Positions 42,580-51,894 of a DNA stretch of 64,000 nt are shown one piece after another. Position 1 is the first letter of the stretch; the number at the start of each line of letters is the position of its first letter. Made by a program: the position numbers and the translations under genes. The DNA is from Paenibacillus glacialis (GTDB lineage Bacteria; Bacillota; Bacilli; Paenibacillales; Paenibacillaceae), in contig NZ_LVJH01000074.1 in the NCBI RefSeq assembly GCF_001637205.1, positions 62,001 to 126,000 of the forward strand. The letters run 5' to 3'. The notes beneath the pieces were generated by a model, which saw nothing but the letters and a program-made list of their open reading frames with translations, did not search any database and had not been told where the DNA came from.

Positions 42580-42735
42580 TTAGTCCTCCGGATTGAGATG
42601 TTGCCCCGGGTTGCCGTCTCCTGTCTGGACATATTGGTCAAGCTTCTTCACCCGGTCCCAATCTTCATCCATCACCAGATTCGTAAAACCCAGCTTGCTG
42701 GCTGCAAGAATGACTCGAATCCACTGTTTGCTCAA
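42580..42735 (-). CDS. Small ORF of unknown origin, 51 aa
   Basis: TTG 42735 follows AAGGAG by about 12 bases. The product starts (M)SKQWIRVILAASKLGF and ends GNPGQHLNPED. The first dozen residues recall the start of small multidrug resistance pumps, but no membrane helices follow, so it may be a scrambled remnant. It is kept as a possible gene because its frame is intact with a ribosome site. Confidence 0.3.
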   Translation of the reverse strand: MSKQWIRVILAASKLGFTNLVMDEDWDRVKKLDQYVQTGDGNPGQHLNPED

Positions 42736-42850
42736 GTGTTCTGATTCTCCTTAAGATGAAGATTCATCTCATCTGTTTTTCCATTTCTCTTGACTCACTT
42801 CAGTATGGCAAAGGCATTGTCATACTGGGTAGTGTTCTTTTGTCATCTCT

Positions 42851-43440
42851 TTATTTGCCAGCTAAACTTTCAACCATACGACGCGTATAACCGTCGATCA
42901 TCTTTACCAGGCCATTACCTAGATAAGGAACGATCCATATAAGTGCTGCACCTGCAAGCATGATGAGGAGTAAGGCACCGAACGTTTTGATTTCAATCCC
43001 ACAAAATTCAAAAAATCTAACGGGTACAAGATGGACGCTAACAGGAAGATAAGGGGTGCCACATAGAAAAGAGTGGCACAAATGATACTGACAAGTCCGA
43101 TAACGAATTTCAGCAGCAAGAAAATTACTTTCCAATTACTCGCATCCAACAGGTCAACTTTAACCTGTTCCCATAAGCCTTCTTCCGCTCTTGTCCGGCT
43201 TGAAATCGGGTCAATGGAGATATCTGTGTAGACTTTGGCTTGGCTCCGTTCGTACTGCACAAACACGCTGGTGGAACGCAAAATATAATAGAGGATCGGA
43301 AGCCCTACTAAAGTGAAAGCCATACCCCCAATGTGATGCCAACCAAATAAAAACAAAAGTAAAACAGCCCTGTCGCAAAAGTAAGCAGCAAAAAGCAAAA
43401 GTTTCTCATGTGTTTTTGTTTCTTTGATAGCTTTTTTATT
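42851..43440 (-). pseudogene. Sensor-domain membrane protein, frameshifted and 5'-truncated
   Basis: Two frames join into one protein: [59 protein letters not shown] then [21 protein letters not shown] and YTRRMVESLAGK. This resembles the putative 'sensor' domain found with two-component/ABC modules. The frame breaks inside a T run near 43005-43020; one extra T restores it. The 5' end is replaced by an ABC ATPase scrap. Confidence 0.65.
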
Positions 43441-43740
43441 ATAAAAACCCATATATGTACAGTGTATTTCTAGGTTCTCGAGTGCTATCAATTTGTCATA
43501 AAAGATAGGATACTCAATAGACGATTGTGTTAGGGTTTCTCCGAAGATTTCTATGTCACCACAGGTCGGCTTAACCAGATTAAGTAACAACTTCATCACT
43601 GTTGTCTTCCCTGACCCCTTCGGACCTAGGAATCCGTAAATCTATCCTTGGCTGACGCTCATACTTACATCAGATACGGCTTCTTTCCCTTGAAATGCTT
43701 TGGTTAGAAGGCTCGTTCTTATGATATTACTTATTTATTT
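43440..43740 (-). pseudogene. ABC ATPase N-terminal fragment (Bcr/Bce-like)
   Basis: The minus strand reads KAFQGKEAVSDVSMSVSQG, an in-frame TAG, then [35 protein letters not shown] (Walker A with GPKGSGKTT), [30 protein letters not shown], and then stops matching. The remaining ATPase (signature, Walker B) is absent; the frame runs into the sensor-domain remnant. Clearly dead. Confidence 0.75.
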
Positions 43741-43859
43741 GACTCCTTCAACTGTTATTATCTATAGATTAGAGCATAGCCTTTTCTTTTTCCTTTCTTA
43801 ATTCTTAAGAAAATCTTACGATCGCTGTTGCCCTCGGACTTCTTCAGTAATCAATAGTA

Positions 43860-44168
43860 GCTCGTGGAAGTTTTACGGTAAAGATTGTCTTTTCAAAAGG
43901 TTTACTATGAAATGGATTTCCCCACCTAATTGTTCTACCCATCTTTTCGTTATCGTGAGACCCAGCCCGCTTCCCTGAAATAATTTATTCCTTGAGTCTT
44001 CGAGCGTGTACATTCTTTCAAAAACATGATCATGTGTTGCTCACTAATTCCTTTCCCTTGATCCCACACATCAATATATACATAGGCTTCGTCACTTCTT
44101 AACGTGTAATACCAATGACTTTACCATCGGCTCCGTATGAGATCGCGTTATCTATTAAGTTATTCCAA
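43860..44168 (-). pseudogene. Histidine kinase ATPase-domain remnant
   Basis: Minus-strand frames give NNLIDNAISYGADGKV (N-box), then after a frameshift YVYIDVWDQGKGISEQHM (G1), then after another FERMYTLEDSRNKLFQGSGLGLTITKRWVEQLGGEIHF (F and G2 boxes). It is a kinase of the BceS/small-sensor type with two or more frameshifts, joined upstream to a receiver fragment. Confidence 0.75.
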
Positions 44169-44427
44169 GGCAGAGATCCACTTTCACTCTAGCAGAAAGC
44201 TCTATCATAGAGAATGGCTTGGGAATATAGTCATCCGCCCCGAAACCAAGTCCTAATGCTTTGTCCGCTTCAACATCTTTAGCAGATACAATCAGAATCG
44301 GAATCGGAATCAGACTCTTCTCTCTAATTATTCTTAAGAAGTCTATTCCACTTAACTTAGCCTTAATTACCTTTAGCAATTTGTCTACGACATACTGCAT
44401 TCCGACAATACCGATCTTGATATACAT
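44155..44427 (-). pseudogene. Response-regulator receiver fragment
   Basis: GIDFLRIIREKS, PILIVSAKDVEADKALGLGFGADDYIPKPFSMIELSARVKV is the second half of an OmpR-type receiver (Thr/Ser switch replaced by Ser, Lys in KPF). The phosphorylated Asp and the DNA-binding domain are missing; a deletion fuses it to the kinase remnant. RR and kinase order matches a Bce-type module. Confidence 0.75.
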
Positions 44428-44505
44428 GTTGTATCACCTTTCCCTGTTGTTCGAACTATAGTATACGTTTTCTCCCAGTTACCGGCAATATTTAAGCCAT
44501 AGCAC

Positions 44506-44582
44506 AGAAATGCACCCCCTAGAACTAGTCATTGGATTAACCTGAGGGGGTTTCCAATGTCTATTCTAAGGGGTGCACTTCT
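44506..44582. repeat. 77-base imperfect inverted repeat (MITE-like or terminator)
   Basis: The left arm AGAAATGCACCCCCTAGAA and right arm TTCTAAGGGGTGCACTTCT, each continuing to CATTGG/CCAATG, pair over about 29 bases around a centre with GAGGGGG. It starts 12 bases after the GH94 stop. Arm length and the TGCACCCC ends suggest a miniature element or fused insertion-sequence ends; it could also terminate the GH94 transcript. Confidence 0.55.
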
Positions 44583-44593
44583 GATTGTGATGC

Positions 44594-47500
44594 TTAGCCT
44601 ATATAGATTTCCACAATGTTCGTCCCCGCTGAACGCACACGATCGAACTCTTCACGATCAATCCGTAATCCACCGGTGCGGTAACGATTCGCCGTTGCCT
44701 CTGTGGCAACATCCTGACCATTTACACGAACACAATTTTCACCACTATTTAAATGATACACAAACTGTACTGGTGCTCCGGCATATTCGAAATCAAAACG
44801 TAGACCATCTAGCGATTGCGGTAGCACCGGATCAATGATCAAGTTCCCTGCCTCTTGGCGGATACCCAGAGCGTTAGAGATCAATTGATTCATATAGATC
44901 CCAGGTCCACTAGAATAAATCTTCCAGCCACCTTTCACAGGTACCTCTCCGCTACGTAATTCATCAAATCTCTCTTGCGCTTCATAACGCGTATTAAATT
45001 TACCATCAGAGCTACTGAAATACGCATTACTTTGACGAAGTTCAGCATTAGGAACAACATCTTTCAGCCCAATTGGATTGATTCGCGCAAGCCCGCTCCA
45101 TACTTCATCTTCTTTACCGAGTTTAGCCATGGCTTCCACATAACGAATATGAGCATGCACATATTGCAGTCCAACCTCACGTCCGAAGTTCGAAGCTTGT
45201 TCAGCACGTTTAAAGTGGGTGCTCACGCCTCCATCATATTGTGCAGGACGGTTCATTAACCTTACCCCGTCTGGACAAAACAATTGTTCACGAATGATGT
45301 CATAATGCGATGCTGCTTGTTCAGGGGTCAATAGTTCACTAATCATGCTTCGTGTCATCGGTAACAAACGATATTGTATACCTGTCTCCGCATCACTTGG
45401 GTGAACCATCAATTTCACCTGTTCAGGATTCTCCATATACAAGAAACCTGGGATAACTTCAGTTTGCAGCATGTATTTGTTGAAATCACTTTGGATTCCA
45501 TCAGCCAGACTCCGTAAACTTGCGGCTGAAGTTGAATCAAAAGCTTCCATCACGCGCGAGAATTGATTCAACGTCTGATACGTTAGCGCTACTGTCCAAC
45601 TACTTACCATATACTGCTTCAACTGAGCATTAGCCGGCTGTAAAGTATCGTCCCAATCGCCATCTCCATATGAAGATAAGTGCGTACCATGTAGAAAATG
45701 ATTCTTGATATAATCAATTTCCTTATAAGCATGCTCTAATACTGTCGCCGTCTTAGTTGTGAAATCAAAGCTATGTTTACTTGTATAGGGAACTTGCTGT
45801 TCCAGTATGCTATAATCACGAGTCACATTCAAATAATCGCCAAGTACTTTCAGCGGCCATACGATGATGTCGCCATGGCTCTCTTCTTGTTGAATCTTCG
45901 TATATTTATCGAACATGAACCATTGAGGCCAATTGCCGTCATCTTCGAACTGATGAGAATATATGGTTAATACTGTCTCACGTACCTGCTCATATTTCTG
46001 AGTTGCCATGAAATATTCGACAGGTCCCTGACAGACATCACGTGTTCCCCATGCAGCTCCACCATATTGCTCAAGACCATGCGGTACGGAATAGTGAACA
46101 AGCATATTATGCGTGTACCACCATGCGAGTCCGTTCACCTTAAACAGATCTGCTTCATCCCCATTACCTGATGACAAATGGAATCCATTCATCACAGAAC
46201 GGAAGAATTCCCGATAACGCTCAATTTCTTCCGTAGCCTGTCGCTCCACTAATGGTAATTCCCCACCATTCAGTAGTCCTTGAAAGGTCATCGTCCATTC
46301 ACTGCTTGCATCTAACGCAAGCACAGTCAGCGAGGCTTCTCCAGGTACAACATGACTAACGAGCTTACGCTCATCTGAAACTGTCATGCTCGCCCCTGTA
46401 ATATGAATCCGATACTCCAAGTCCGGATAAATATCAGCGCTTAAACATGCCGTGTCTGCATGAAATGACAGATATTCGCCATGGTCACGCATATGAGAAG
46501 AAACCTCATATTCATTGACATTCATCGTAATCTGATTACTCACTAGGAAACGATAGGATATACCACGTTCTGAACGTACATTCAATCGAACTTCTGGTGA
46601 ATCTACTGACGTGAAGTTAGTAATAATCAATAGATCTTCTTTCGTTTTATAATACCAACGTACGTAGTTGAAACCCATCTCGAATAGTGATGGCATCGTC
46701 AGTAGTCGATATGTACCCTCTATCTCTATATAGATCCGCTGACCTGATGTTTTGGGTACATTCAGTGCGTTTCTCGCATTTGTCGTCATTTTATTAAAAT
46801 TGGTATTCCCTACAACAACCTGAGAGTTAAAGATCCCATACATATACGAAGTTGTTGTGATAACCGGATTCTCAAGACTCACATTATTGCCACTCATCAG
46901 AATATGTCCGTGAGGACGCTCCACTCTTAGCTCTTTTTCCTTCAGAACCACATGATCATAACCTTCTGTGAAAAAAGCGAGTAAGTCATCCCCTTCCATT
47001 TCCTCTTGCTGGCGATTAGGGAATAAACGATTTATTTCTGCCTCACTCATAACCTCCGTATGCAACGGCGTTCCTATGGAAGGTAATAGGGATACCTGAT
47101 CCAGAAGTTCTCCTCCCTCAAAACTCAGCGTCTCAACAGCCTTACGTGCCTGTGATACTTCTTCACTGAACTCTAATGTAGAAATCGCTGCAGGGTGGTC
47201 TTCTTTACATAATCCGTAGAATACGAACCTAGCTTCTCCATCTAGCTGAATACGTTCAGACTGTAATGCTGTATACGCGAATTCATATTGATAGACTTCA
47301 TTAGCTAGTGTATCTTCTATTAAACAAGCCGGTTCATTCGTTTCTTTGTATGACAATCCATAGAATTGAAAGCCATCTGTTGAATAGGATACCGACTTCG
47401 TTAAAGAACCCTGCTGGATGTATGGGAATGCTCCGCCTTGCGGCTGATTCTGGCGGGAGCATACGACGTATCCATTACGCTCGTCTTCAAATACCGTATG

Positions 47501-47938
47501 ATCAATATATTGAGATAAATAAGCCTCGTTACTACGAACAGTACCTGGATCAGCAATCCCAATATCTTGTCCATAAATCAAGTCAACTTCTCTTTGATGC
47601 CCCTCGACCTTAACATCCCAGAACCATATACCCTGCTCCGTAGGCGTAAACATCACTTGATAACGGACAGATTCAACGATGCCTTCAAATACAACCCGAT
47701 TATCAAATTTACGGACAAGACTCTGAGATCGAACTCCGAGTAACGGATAAGCTTTAATTCCCTCTTCATGATGTAACCGTAGATAGATATTATTCATTGA
47801 TCCATCGATTGAATTGGATAACCATTGATTGATCATCGTTCTACCACTCGTCGCTTGAAACAAATCTCCACTTGGCAAGAATCTAAACGTCAGACTTCCC
47901 GCTTCCAAAGTAAACAGTTCGTCATTCTTCCATCCCAT
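44594..47938 (-). CDS. GH94 phosphorylase, probably 1,2-beta-oligoglucan phosphorylase
   Basis: 1114 residues, no signal peptide, so cytoplasmic. The N-terminal beta-sandwich precedes an (alpha/alpha)6 barrel with GGAAWGTRDVCQGPVEYF, SHGDIIVWPLKVLGDYL, HGTHLSSYGDGDWDDTLQPAN (catalytic acid in GDGDWDD, ~758-764) and WKIYSSGPGIYMNQLISNALGIR. The length and neighbours (GH3, sugar ABC importer) are those of the Listeria innocua sophoro-oligosaccharide phosphorylase locus, where the enzyme splits beta-1,2-glucans with phosphate to glucose-1-phosphate. Other GH94 specificities (cellobiose, laminaribiose) usually come in shorter proteins of ~800-900 residues. GH94-type is firm; the linkage is inferred. 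Confidence 0.75.
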   Translation of the reverse strand: MGWKNDELFTLEAGSLTFRFLPSGDLFQATSGRTMINQWLSNSIDGSMNNIYLRLHHEEGIKAYPLLGVRSQSLVRKFDNRVVFEGIVESVRYQVMFTPTEQGIWFWDVKVEGHQREVDLIYGQDIGIADPGTVRSNEAYLSQYIDHTVFEDERNGYVVCSRQNQPQGGAFPYIQQGSLTKSVSYSTDGFQFYGLSYKETNEPACLIEDTLANEVYQYEFAYTALQSERIQLDGEARFVFYGLCKEDHPAAISTLEFSEEVSQARKAVETLSFEGGELLDQVSLLPSIGTPLHTEVMSEAEINRLFPNRQQEEMEGDDLLAFFTEGYDHVVLKEKELRVERPHGHILMSGNNVSLENPVITTTSYMYGIFNSQVVVGNTNFNKMTTNARNALNVPKTSGQRIYIEIEGTYRLLTMPSLFEMGFNYVRWYYKTKEDLLIITNFTSVDSPEVRLNVRSERGISYRFLVSNQITMNVNEYEVSSHMRDHGEYLSFHADTACLSADIYPDLEYRIHITGASMTVSDERKLVSHVVPGEASLTVLALDASSEWTMTFQGLLNGGELPLVERQATEEIERYREFFRSVMNGFHLSSGNGDEADLFKVNGLAWWYTHNMLVHYSVPHGLEQYGGAAWGTRDVCQGPVEYFMATQKYEQVRETVLTIYSHQFEDDGNWPQWFMFDKYTKIQQEESHGDIIVWPLKVLGDYLNVTRDYSILEQQVPYTSKHSFDFTTKTATVLEHAYKEIDYIKNHFLHGTHLSSYGDGDWDDTLQPANAQLKQYMVSSWTVALTYQTLNQFSRVMEAFDSTSAASLRSLADGIQSDFNKYMLQTEVIPGFLYMENPEQVKLMVHPSDAETGIQYRLLPMTRSMISELLTPEQAASHYDIIREQLFCPDGVRLMNRPAQYDGGVSTHFKRAEQASNFGREVGLQYVHAHIRYVEAMAKLGKEDEVWSGLARINPIGLKDVVPNAELRQSNAYFSSSDGKFNTRYEAQERFDELRSGEVPVKGGWKIYSSGPGIYMNQLISNALGIRQEAGNLIIDPVLPQSLDGLRFDFEYAGAPVQFVYHLNSGENCVRVNGQDVATEATANRYRTGGLRIDREEFDRVRSAGTNIVEIYIG

Positions 47939-47996
47939 GTCTTCTCACTCCTACTTTCTCTGTAAGGTTCATTAGGTCCTATGTTGTTATTCTTAT

Positions 47997-50162
47997 TTAT
48001 TTCAAAAGACGAAATCTGCGCTCTACCACGTCTCGACTATTCGACCCTACAAACACGGCGAACTCACCTGCATCACTTGTATAGCTCAAATCGTAATGAT
48101 GATATCGAAGTTGCTCCTCTGTCACTGTAAAACTGACTTCTTTACATTCCCCAGCCTGAAGCAGAACTTTGGAGTAAGCCTTCAACTCCTTCATCGGTCT
48201 AACAACCTCTCCCGTGATATCACGAACATAGAGTTGTACGACTTCTTCTCCTGCCTTATAGCCTGTGTTCGTGATCGTCGTTGTGATCTGTAGTGGACGG
48301 TCTGACGTCATTTCCTCTGCTGAGAGCACCATTTCACCGTATTTAAATTCCGTATAACTTAATCCGTAACCAAATGGAAATAAAGGTTCATTCGGGATAT
48401 CTAAAAATTGTGATGCGTAGCGATTATCTGGTTCTGATTCCTTCTTCGGACGACCTGTATTGTAGTGGTTATAATATACAGGTATTTGTCCCACTGCCTG
48501 TGGGAACGACATCGATAGACGTCCTGAAGGATTCACATCACCATATAAAATATCCGTGATCGCACTAGCTCCCTCACTTCCTGGGAACCAAGCTTCCAGA
48601 ACAGCATCTACTTGATCATGGACACCGCGAAGATCTAACGGACGTCCGTTAAATAAGACAACTACCATAGGCTTGTTCAACGTTTGTAAGTGAGCAATGA
48701 GTTGAAGCTGGGCTTCCGGTAAAGTAATATCTGAACGACTTCCACCTTCTCCGCTCATAGGTGAGCTTTCTCCCAGAGCAAGAACGATAACATCCGAATG
48801 AGAAGCAATGTCCAATGCTTCTTGCATTTGCTCCTCTGTCATCGCATCAATCCCTGAACCCTCTGTAACGAATACATTAGAAGAAGTGATCTTCTCCTGA
48901 ATTGCCTTATCCAGAGGCATAATATCCTCTTCCGCACCTAGCCACGACCATGGACCTAGAATATCTTTGCTCTGCGCAAACGGACCAATTAAAGCGACAC
49001 GTTGCTCTGGTTGAAGTGGAAGAACACCTGTATTTTTAAGAAGAACACATGATTTGGATGCAAGTTCACGTGAGACAGCTCTATGCTCATCACAGAATAC
49101 GATCTCTTCTTCAGCCAATGGATCTGCCCCACGTAACGGATTCTCGAATAGCCCCAACTTGTTCTTCAAATTCAATATACGAAGTACAGCTTCGTCAATG
49201 AGAGACTCATCCACCTTGCCGCTTCTTACGAGTTCTGGTAGATACTTAACATAACATGAGGTCATCATCTCAATATCAACGCCTGCTTGAACGGCTAAGT
49301 ACGCCGCTTGCTCTTCATCTTCTGCAACCCCATGAGCAATGAGCTCAATCACTGCGCCCCAGTCCGAAATAAGTACCCCATCAAATCCCCACTCCGTACG
49401 TAATAAATCACGCATCAAAGCTCGATTTCCTGTAGCGGGGGAACCATGGACCGTATTAAAGGATGTCATTACGAGCTCACAGCCCTCATCCAAAGCAGCC
49501 TTATAGGAAGGTAAATAATACTCTCTTAATTGTCGCTCGGATAGATCAACCGTGTTATATTCACGTCCGGCTTCTCCAGCACCATATGCTGCAAAATGCT
49601 TCACACAAGCAGCCACACGGTTGACATCACTTGTTAAATCGTCCCCTTGGAATCCACGGACAAATGAACGCGCAAATAAACTATTAAGGTACGGGTCTTC
49701 CCCTGTTGATTCCATCACACGTCCCCAACGTGGATCGCGAACTAAATCAACCATCGGTGCAAACGTTACATGAAGACCAGATACTGCGGCTTCCTTAGCA
49801 GCAATGATGGCACTTTGTTCTGCCAGTTCCTGATCCCAAGAACATCCTATAGCTAAAGGTATTGGAAAAATAGTCTTGTACCCATGGATAATATCCGCCA
49901 TGAATAACATCGGAATGCCTAATCTATCATTCTTCAAATGGGTTTGTTGCACTTGAATTACTTTAGCTGCCCCGCCAAGTCCTAATGCAGAACCGACTTG
50001 ATCCACCGTTTCTTCAGAAATTCCAAGCGATTCCATCGGTCCAGTAATCTGACCATCCTCTTCCGATCCTACGAAATAAGACACGACCAATTGCAGCATC
50101 TGTGCTATTTTCTCTTCGAGCGTCATCTTTTCTAGTAGCACCGTCAGTTGTTTGTTATCCAT
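47997..50162 (-). CDS. GH3 beta-glucosidase (BglX-like, cytoplasmic)
   Basis: 721 residues: TIM barrel, alpha/beta sandwich and C-terminal fibronectin-like domain. Nucleophile Asp267 is in GVLISDWGAV; the acid/base region is ALGESSPMSGEGGSRSD. Also seen: MADIIHGYKTIFPIPLAIG, DPRWGRVMESTGEDPYL and CVKHFAAYGAGEAGREYN (K-H). It lacks a signal peptide, so it works on imported oligosaccharides, likely sophorose and short beta-1,2-glucans in this setting. It lies 58 bases from the GH94 gene and 38 from the esterase gene. A 118-base copy of its 3' end lies at 40511. Confidence 0.93.
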   Translation of the reverse strand: MDNKQLTVLLEKMTLEEKIAQMLQLVVSYFVGSEEDGQITGPMESLGISEETVDQVGSALGLGGAAKVIQVQQTHLKNDRLGIPMLFMADIIHGYKTIFPIPLAIGCSWDQELAEQSAIIAAKEAAVSGLHVTFAPMVDLVRDPRWGRVMESTGEDPYLNSLFARSFVRGFQGDDLTSDVNRVAACVKHFAAYGAGEAGREYNTVDLSERQLREYYLPSYKAALDEGCELVMTSFNTVHGSPATGNRALMRDLLRTEWGFDGVLISDWGAVIELIAHGVAEDEEQAAYLAVQAGVDIEMMTSCYVKYLPELVRSGKVDESLIDEAVLRILNLKNKLGLFENPLRGADPLAEEEIVFCDEHRAVSRELASKSCVLLKNTGVLPLQPEQRVALIGPFAQSKDILGPWSWLGAEEDIMPLDKAIQEKITSSNVFVTEGSGIDAMTEEQMQEALDIASHSDVIVLALGESSPMSGEGGSRSDITLPEAQLQLIAHLQTLNKPMVVVLFNGRPLDLRGVHDQVDAVLEAWFPGSEGASAITDILYGDVNPSGRLSMSFPQAVGQIPVYYNHYNTGRPKKESEPDNRYASQFLDIPNEPLFPFGYGLSYTEFKYGEMVLSAEEMTSDRPLQITTTITNTGYKAGEEVVQLYVRDITGEVVRPMKELKAYSKVLLQAGECKEVSFTVTEEQLRYHHYDLSYTSDAGEFAVFVGSNSRDVVERRFRLLK

Positions 50163-50200
50163 TTAAGCATTTCCTCCATAAAAGTTCTTCTGTTTCCCGA

Positions 50201-50965
50201 TTATCCTATCGGTAGCCAATCCAATACACGCTGAATTTGGGGGTCCCAGTAATCCCAATCATGCTCACCAGGGCCTTCGTCATACGTCACTTCTATACCC
50301 AAATCTAATGCATATTTTCTAAAGGTCTGATTATCTGCGTACAGAAAGTCTTCCGTTCCACAGCATTGATATAACATAGGCTTATCCCCGTCATATGCCT
50401 TCAATTTATCCAATAAATAGAACAGATCATTTGTGCTCCCCTTCAACTCTGCCACATCACCAAAAATAGCGATCAATTCATGGGGTTGAAAATTGTTAGC
50501 ACCGTTCATACGACTGACAATATCTAATCCGCCAGATAGACTTGCAGCAGCCGCATACCTTTCTGGGAAGGAAAGCGCAAGTTTCAATGCGCCATACCCC
50601 CCCATAGACATGCCTGCTACAAAAGTATCTTCCCTACGCTCTGAAACAGGAAATAAAGCACGTACAATCTCGGGTAATTCTTCACTTAAAAATGTAAAGT
50701 AAGGTGACCCATACTTCATATCTGTATAGTAGCTGCGTCCTACACTCGGCATAACCACAACGATTCCTTTATTCTCAGCATATCTTTCGATGAAAGAATG
50801 CCTTATCCAATCTGTATGATCCGCACTCAATCCATGTAACAGATATAGGACAGGAAGTTTTGCAGAACCACTTGCCTGAATCGCAGCATTTTGAGGAATA
50901 ATCACATGGATACCCATAGATAAATTGATTGCTTCTGAATAGAACTGACATTGAATCACAGCCAA
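50201..50965 (-). CDS. CE1-like esterase (EstA/FrmB family)
   Basis: 254 residues, alpha/beta fold without signal. LLHGLSADHTDWIRHSFIERYA near the start, nucleophile GMSMGGYGALKLAL, acid region CCGTEDFLY and C-terminal GEHDWDYWDPQIQRVLDWL (His). This is the esterase D/tributyrin-esterase-like family. It sits between permease and GH3 genes with gaps of about 40 bases, so it belongs to the operon and may remove acyl substituents from imported glucans. That function is inference. Confidence 0.85.
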   Translation of the reverse strand: MAVIQCQFYSEAINLSMGIHVIIPQNAAIQASGSAKLPVLYLLHGLSADHTDWIRHSFIERYAENKGIVVVMPSVGRSYYTDMKYGSPYFTFLSEELPEIVRALFPVSERREDTFVAGMSMGGYGALKLALSFPERYAAAASLSGGLDIVSRMNGANNFQPHELIAIFGDVAELKGSTNDLFYLLDKLKAYDGDKPMLYQCCGTEDFLYADNQTFRKYALDLGIEVTYDEGPGEHDWDYWDPQIQRVLDWLPIG

Positions 50966-51006
50966 TTCATGTCACCTCCTGCTCAACTGAACTTCAAGTT
51001 TGAGTA

Positions 51007-51879
51007 TTATTCTTTTACCGCACCAACAACAATCCCTGTCACGAAAAAACGTTGCAGGAAAGGATACACTAACAATATTGGCAAGGCACTGATAAAGATC
51101 TGAGAAGCTCGAATCGTTCGTTGAGATAAACTTGCAACGACAGCCGCATCTAGCGACGACATATCTGCCTTAACGATAATCGTTTGCATGAAACTCGCAA
51201 GTGGCAGCTTCGCAGAATCTTTCATATAGATAATCCCGTCAAAATATGCGTTCCAATGTCCTACCATGATGAATAACGAAACCGTCGCAATAACTGGCAT
51301 GGAGAGTGGTAAATAAATACTAAAGAACGTTCGGAATTGACCCGCTCCATCGATAAAAGCAGCTTCCTCGAGATCTTTAGGCACACCGCGGAAGAAATTC
51401 AGAAGCAGAATAATGTTAAAGACCGCAACTAACCCTGGAAGGATAAGTGCCATTAAGGAATTCATCAATCCAAGCTTAAGAATAAGGATGTAGCCCGGAA
51501 TCAACCCACCGGTGAACAGCATCGTAAAGACAAAATACCAAAGATAGATGTTGCGTGCACGAAAGACACGGGTTTCTTTGGAGAGCGCATAAGCGGCAAT
51601 GGTGTTAACGACCAACGCAAGTCCTGTTCCAAGTATTGTTCGTTGTACAGATACCCACAAGGAAGTCAGGAAACTGCTGTTAGCAAACGTTTGTGCATAG
51701 GCTTCCAATGTGAATCCAATCGGCCAAAATGTAACCAAGCCAGCATTAGCAGGCGCGGCTGAGCTCATGGATACCATCAGTAAGTGATACAAGGGTAACA
51801 AGCAAAGAACGGACAGCGTAGCTAAAAATACATTGTTGCATATGCTGAATATTCTATAAGACAGTGTTTTATGGTACAT
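51007..51879 (-). CDS. Sugar ABC transporter permease (MalG/YtcP type)
   Basis: 290 residues, six membrane helices. The EAA loop is NFFRGVPKDLEEAAFIDGAGQFRTFFSIYLPLSMPVI. The C-terminal end LVYPFLQRFFVTGIVVGAVKE is typical of the YtcP branch of carbohydrate permeases (CUT1). It works with the next permease, the binding protein at 56531 and a shared ATPase (MsmX-type) encoded elsewhere. Fifteen bases separate it from the upstream permease gene. Confidence 0.92.
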   Translation of the reverse strand: MYHKTLSYRIFSICNNVFLATLSVLCLLPLYHLLMVSMSSAAPANAGLVTFWPIGFTLEAYAQTFANSSFLTSLWVSVQRTILGTGLALVVNTIAAYALSKETRVFRARNIYLWYFVFTMLFTGGLIPGYILILKLGLMNSLMALILPGLVAVFNIILLLNFFRGVPKDLEEAAFIDGAGQFRTFFSIYLPLSMPVIATVSLFIMVGHWNAYFDGIIYMKDSAKLPLASFMQTIIVKADMSSLDAAVVASLSQRTIRASQIFISALPILLVYPFLQRFFVTGIVVGAVKE

Positions 51880-51894
51880 AAGTAGTCATCCTTT

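Noticed and set aside
42919-43599. 226-residue frame as a novel ABC-sensor fusion protein
   Set aside because: The junction lacks the ATPase signature and Walker B, has a stop upstream of Walker A and a frameshift at the end; it is a chimera of two dead genes.
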